Assembly (NCBI GenBank): GCA_013368445.1
Contig: JAACJO010000019.1
Coordinates: forward strand, 1-64,000
Direction of reading: 5' to 3'
DNA length: 64,000 bases
From: Leucocoprinus leucothites
Taxonomy: Eukaryota > Basidiomycota > Agaricomycetes > Agaricales > Agaricaceae
Shown: one piece after another, positions 60,401 through 64,000 of the stretch
How positions within the stretch are numbered: position 1 is the stretch's first letter
How the letters are laid out: every line of letters begins with the position of its first letter
The notes under the pieces: model-generated
Databases searched by the model: none
The model's input: the letters and a program-made list of their open reading frames with translations, nothing else
What the model was told of the DNA's origin: nothing
Position numbers and translations under genes: made by a program

Positions 60401-61720
60401 TGTTGCGCTCGAGCTTCAACTTCGCTGGTCCTAGTGATTCGGCATGGAACTGTGTCCATAAACACCCGGTCGGGAGAAAGCGTATTAGTCCTCGTGCTGC
60501 AAAAAAGTGTCGCACCAATGCCCGGGGGAAGTGGGCACTCCCGTATCCTCAGTCCTCCGAGACAGGCTACCGTAAGCTTCATCCTTTTCCCAGACCCTAC
60601 ACCCATCCAGCGTAATAGAGGTCGGCTCGAAACATGTAGTAGAACAAGGGTGCCAACCTGTGCCCTCTCTGTCAATCTCTAGCAACCTTTGTTACACAAT
60701 AAACACACCCGCATGGAGCCTCAATAGCTCAAAACCGGAGGGATACTGCATCCAATCCAATCCCGGACCAAATCCACTCGAAGCTTCAGCTTCCCGTGTT
60801 CGGTGTCACGGAGCCTTGGAGCTGGGTCTTCCCCTGGCGACCGGAGGCGAGAACAAAGAGAAAAAACAAAGAGATGACAAGGGAGACTAAAGGCGGAGTA
60901 ATCGAGCCATTGTTCAGGCTGAAGCTTGGAGGATGGCGCGGGTTTCCAGAGGGCGAACGAACCAAGGGAACTCGTGAACCACCGCGTGAATAAAGGGACC
61001 GAACTTTCCGACTCAAATTTTAATTCTTTTATCGAGATAGCCAAATAGAGCTGAACTGCCAGCCCATTCTATTCGGCCGCCGTAAGCAACATGCGGTATG
61101 TATGGGTATGACTATGCTTTTCCCCCAACGCTGAGTCGGGAAGGGCTACCGCCCCGTGTTTTCGATTTCTAATCATTGTTACGACCTCATTTTCAGCGTA
61201 GTAATCGTTAATGATTCTACCGGTTTTCTAGCGGTTGTGTAGGGCATGATGTTCGAGTACAGGTAGAGGTATGTTTCTAAAGCATTATCACACCGTCCAG
61301 ATGCTGCCGCCAGAGATGGACCGACCCCTCACCTGCCTGCAATTTGTAGCTCAACGAAATTATATCGCGCGATACAAGTGTGACTCCATACGAACCAATG
61401 GTGTGGATGGAAGTATAGTCCTTACCGAGCAGGTTTGAAAAAGTCGGTTAGCCCCGGGGCTGTTGAATGCTCGAGGCCCTCGTGCTTCAGCGAAACTGCT
61501 GTTAGCCTTGTCATTTAGTACGACCCAAGAGAACTAATTTTATGAATGAATATCTTTGATGTCAGGCAAACTTAAAGCCAAGCAGAACAGCCAAACTGTC
61601 TCAAACGGAAGTCAATAAATACCAGATTCACAGATGCGATCATGATGAAGTCGTTGCTCGTTGTAAGGGTACCATCACTGTCGACTGAAGCTTACGACCC
61701 AGAAGAAGAGGTCATGAATA
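57480..61720. repeat. segmental duplication, right copy
   Basis: Homologous in order to 49680-52310. Offsets between matches are about 7.8-7.9 kb at the left and 9.5-9.7 kb at the right, so roughly 1.8 kb (about 58.3-60.3 kb) is extra here or lost from the left copy. Short frames such as MADDFKFSKKEPTFVFPSF near 57747 suggest that the ancestral block included a gene that is now broken. Confidence 0.72.
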
Positions 61721-62503
61721 TAGGCTATGCCAGGTAAGCCCATTTAACGGAGCGGTTTCATTCCATAAACTAGAATCTGAACATTGACAGGGATATTTGT
61801 CCTGAGATAAACCCCCCACTAAAGAAAAGACAAATGCTAGCGGCCAAACCTTATACCTACAATAAGTTGGCTATGACCTGATACATACATAATCTCAGGA
61901 TACGAAGCAACTTTTTTTTTTTCTCGTCGAGCTGTGACAACATCAAGCACACCTAGCTCTAGCATTATTATCTTAGTGATTGAAATGATAGATCGTCGAG
62001 AGAGAAACGTGTCGTTCAACCCCCTCCAGATTCAATTCTTGTCCTCGGACGAGCGATATGAAAATGTTCGATCTCAGGATTCATAGTAAAAAACTATGCT
62101 ACGGTCCCATGATCACAATACAAACAACAAAGTTAATTCACTACGAAATCCGAAAATATGGTGCGTCCGATTGAAAGAGGGTATCAATCAAAATTCGGCA
62201 GGAGATCACTAAATAGCTACCTAGTAAAGCAAATGTGGTCCAGGCTCATACACAATGAGGTAAATAAGCCCTAGACTGGCACAAAAAGCCCGGGGTTTTA
62301 ATGGGTATTCGTCTACACTATGAAGATGAATAGCAATAGGACCCAAACTGACCGGATTCCCGCACAGATGCTAAAACGCGGGCGTGCGCAAACTGCATTT
62401 CCGCGAGAGGACTAAATCCCATGTTATAGTGAGGCTCGAGAGCTAACTTGGTTAGCGGCAAGAGTCCAATGCTCCACAAAAAAAAAAAAAAAAACGGGGG
62501 ACA

Positions 62504-64000
62504 TCAATCTGAGTCTGACCCTGCAACCGGTAGTAACCTAGCAATCTCGTCTTCCAACTTTTCGTGCGCCTTTTCTGCAATATCTTGACTAACATCAAAA
62601 GGATCGACAAGGAGCTGAGAAAGGTTCTTTGGGCTGGTTTCATCCTGCAATCTCCGGTCATAGAACATTAGATCCATAGCAAACCGGATGGCAAATCCTG
62701 TAATTGCAAAGAAAGTCTCCTCAAGATCGTCCAAAGCACGCAATGCTTCAGATGAAGAAGACAATGCTAATATCCCGGAAGGTTCTGTCTCGTCGGAATT
62801 TCCGTTTTTCTTCGACCCGCGCTTCTTCCCCTTTGTAAGGAGAACAGCTCGAAGACGAGTAGCCGAAGCACGCCAATTCCTTTCAAAGAATTCAGTTGTT
62901 TTAGTGCACATTTCATGAGCATCGTCGATGAACGAGAGGGGTTCCGTCGAGCCTGATCCTGTGTAGATCATCCATGAGCTAAGGACACCTTCAACCCTGC
63001 GAAGCTGGGCCAAGGCATATTTTGCTAGGCTGCGAATTTCTTTAAGGAACTGTTCTCGATAGTGCTTCTCGACAGTATTTTGTGATAACGATAACTGCTT
63101 GAGAATACTCGATGTGCGCGGTAGAGCAATTCGAAATGCTTCGACCCTTCTGTTAATATCACGCTACATTTGTTCATGTCTAAGACGTATGTAGTAAGTG
63201 AACATAATGATAGGCTTACATCGGGTCCAAACTCGGCCTCAATGACATCGTATACTCTATCCATCTGAAGCTCGCGTATAAGCATTGGGATCCAGGAGAG
63301 TAGGATCTGCAAACTCACTTCTTTCGTTAAATTCAGAAGAACATCAAGAAGAACATCAAACTCTTCATTGATTTTTGCTCTTCGTTGTGGTGTCATATCC
63401 TCAGCGGCCAGGAGATCAGAGATTTCCTTGTAGTAGATGCCTCTGATATCAGAGTACAACCTCTCCCAGTTAAGTGTGCAGGTGTGCATGTTGAATCGTG
63501 TTTGAGTAGCTCTACTGGAGATTTCTTGAGCTGCGCTCAGCTCCGACCTAGCGATGGCCAGTGCTACAAAGACCAGGGTCAGCAAGGAAGCTTGTGTGCA
63601 GATATCAGGATTATACTGACTAGATACTTGGCCGACAGCGGTTTCGGAATTTGAGGATATCAATTTCATGGTGATTTTGTTAGTGATGGCAGCGATGCCA
63701 CCGTACCGACGTTCTTCAAGCCCTTTGATCTTCGCCTCAAGGGCATCAACCTCCGGGGTTACAATTTCGTCGCGGTACTATTTTCAATTTCATCATAGTA
63801 AGTGGTCGGGTAACAAGGAGTTGAATTCTATCTTATATGTCCGTACCTCAAGAATTTTTGCCCCGAGGTCTTTCAGCTGTTTCATACCATCCGATTGCAG
63901 TTTCTCAAGAGCGCTGCGGAGATTCTGGGCTATATCTTTGGCATGGTCCTGAGCTTGAGGGGCACTCTTGAAAGCTCGAATCTCTAATTGAGCTTGGACT
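62504..64000 (-). CDS. predicted all-helical protein, family member D (5' end outside window)
   Basis: Five exons are visible: 64000-63847, 63777-63621, 63563-63220 and 63163-62504 on the main path, with introns of 69, 57 and 56 nt; more lie beyond the edge. (Four listed blocks are certain; any further exon is off-window.) The helical N-part ends LGAKILE at the splice point shared with A and C. A Gly/Ala-rich middle (RRYGGIAAITNKITMKL) follows, then long helices, GPD at the conserved splice site, KYALAQLRRVEGVL and the SSWMIYT signature. FFAITGFAIRFAMDLMFYDR and LLVDPF come before an acidic end (GSDSD). Donor GTCAGT of the second visible intron was chosen for phase. Confidence 0.7.

Noticed and set aside
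60124..60675. 183-codon minus-strand frame and overlapping plus frames
   Set aside because: Lie in duplicated intergenic DNA; the homologous left copy does not preserve the frames, which argues against coding.
62478..62496. A-run as a retro-transposed poly-A tail
   Set aside because: It lies beyond the stop of gene D on the wrong strand for a tail, and the gene has introns.

Overview
The window looks like nuclear DNA of a filamentous basidiomycete, most likely an Agaricomycete. Genes are split by many short GT-AG introns (about 40-75 nt). There are two class I hydrophobins, plain HSP20 genes, a PSD-like decarboxylase array, a stand-alone cellobiose-dehydrogenase-type cytochrome domain, and several multicopy hypothetical families that I associate with Agaricomycetes. 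Placement near Rhizoctonia/Ceratobasidium is inference from gene style only. I see no tRNA, rRNA, CRISPR or prokaryotic operon signal.

Layout. 0-3.4 kb: the 3' tip of a cut-off gene, a ~297-bp tandem repeat and a long inverted repeat. 3.4-11.1 kb: four divergent paralogs of an unrecognised protein family sharing an N-terminal intron position. One of them carries a 96-bp repeat in which every unit holds its own consensus intron. 11.7-12.3 kb: a degenerate gene. 13.5-16.2 kb: an 11-exon gene of a large Agaricomycete hypothetical family. 16.2-20 kb: mostly gene-poor, with membrane-gene debris. 20-21.4 kb: a multi-pass membrane protein. 22 kb: a small fold-back (MITE-like) element. 23-25.7 kb: a secreted CDH-cytochrome-like protein and a short-chain dehydrogenase with an 8-nt micro-exon. 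28.5-31 kb: two hydrophobins with an opposing gene between them. 31.5-32.3 kb: a decayed multicopy-family gene.

33-41 kb is a nested duplication. Two HSP20 genes of identical exon structure bracket three PSD-like decarboxylase copies in successive stages of decay (intact, broken, relic). The HSP20 promoters show heat-shock elements and TATA boxes.

44-64 kb holds three paralogs of a predicted all-helical protein family (44.1-46.1, 53.6-55.4 and 62.5->64 kb, all minus strand) with conserved intron phases. A fourth, different helical protein (46.4-47.5 kb) is divergently paired with the first. The intergenic DNA upstream and downstream of the second and third copies is also homologous (about 49.7-52.3 with 57.5-61.7 kb), so the array grew by segmental duplication. 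A long helix, then a Gly/Ala-rich hydrophobic segment, then further long helices is an architecture seen in helical membrane-inserting proteins. That functional reading is a hypothesis; none of these genes is recognised by name.

All exon boundaries come from reading GT-AG sites, reading frame and paralog comparison by eye; no search was run.
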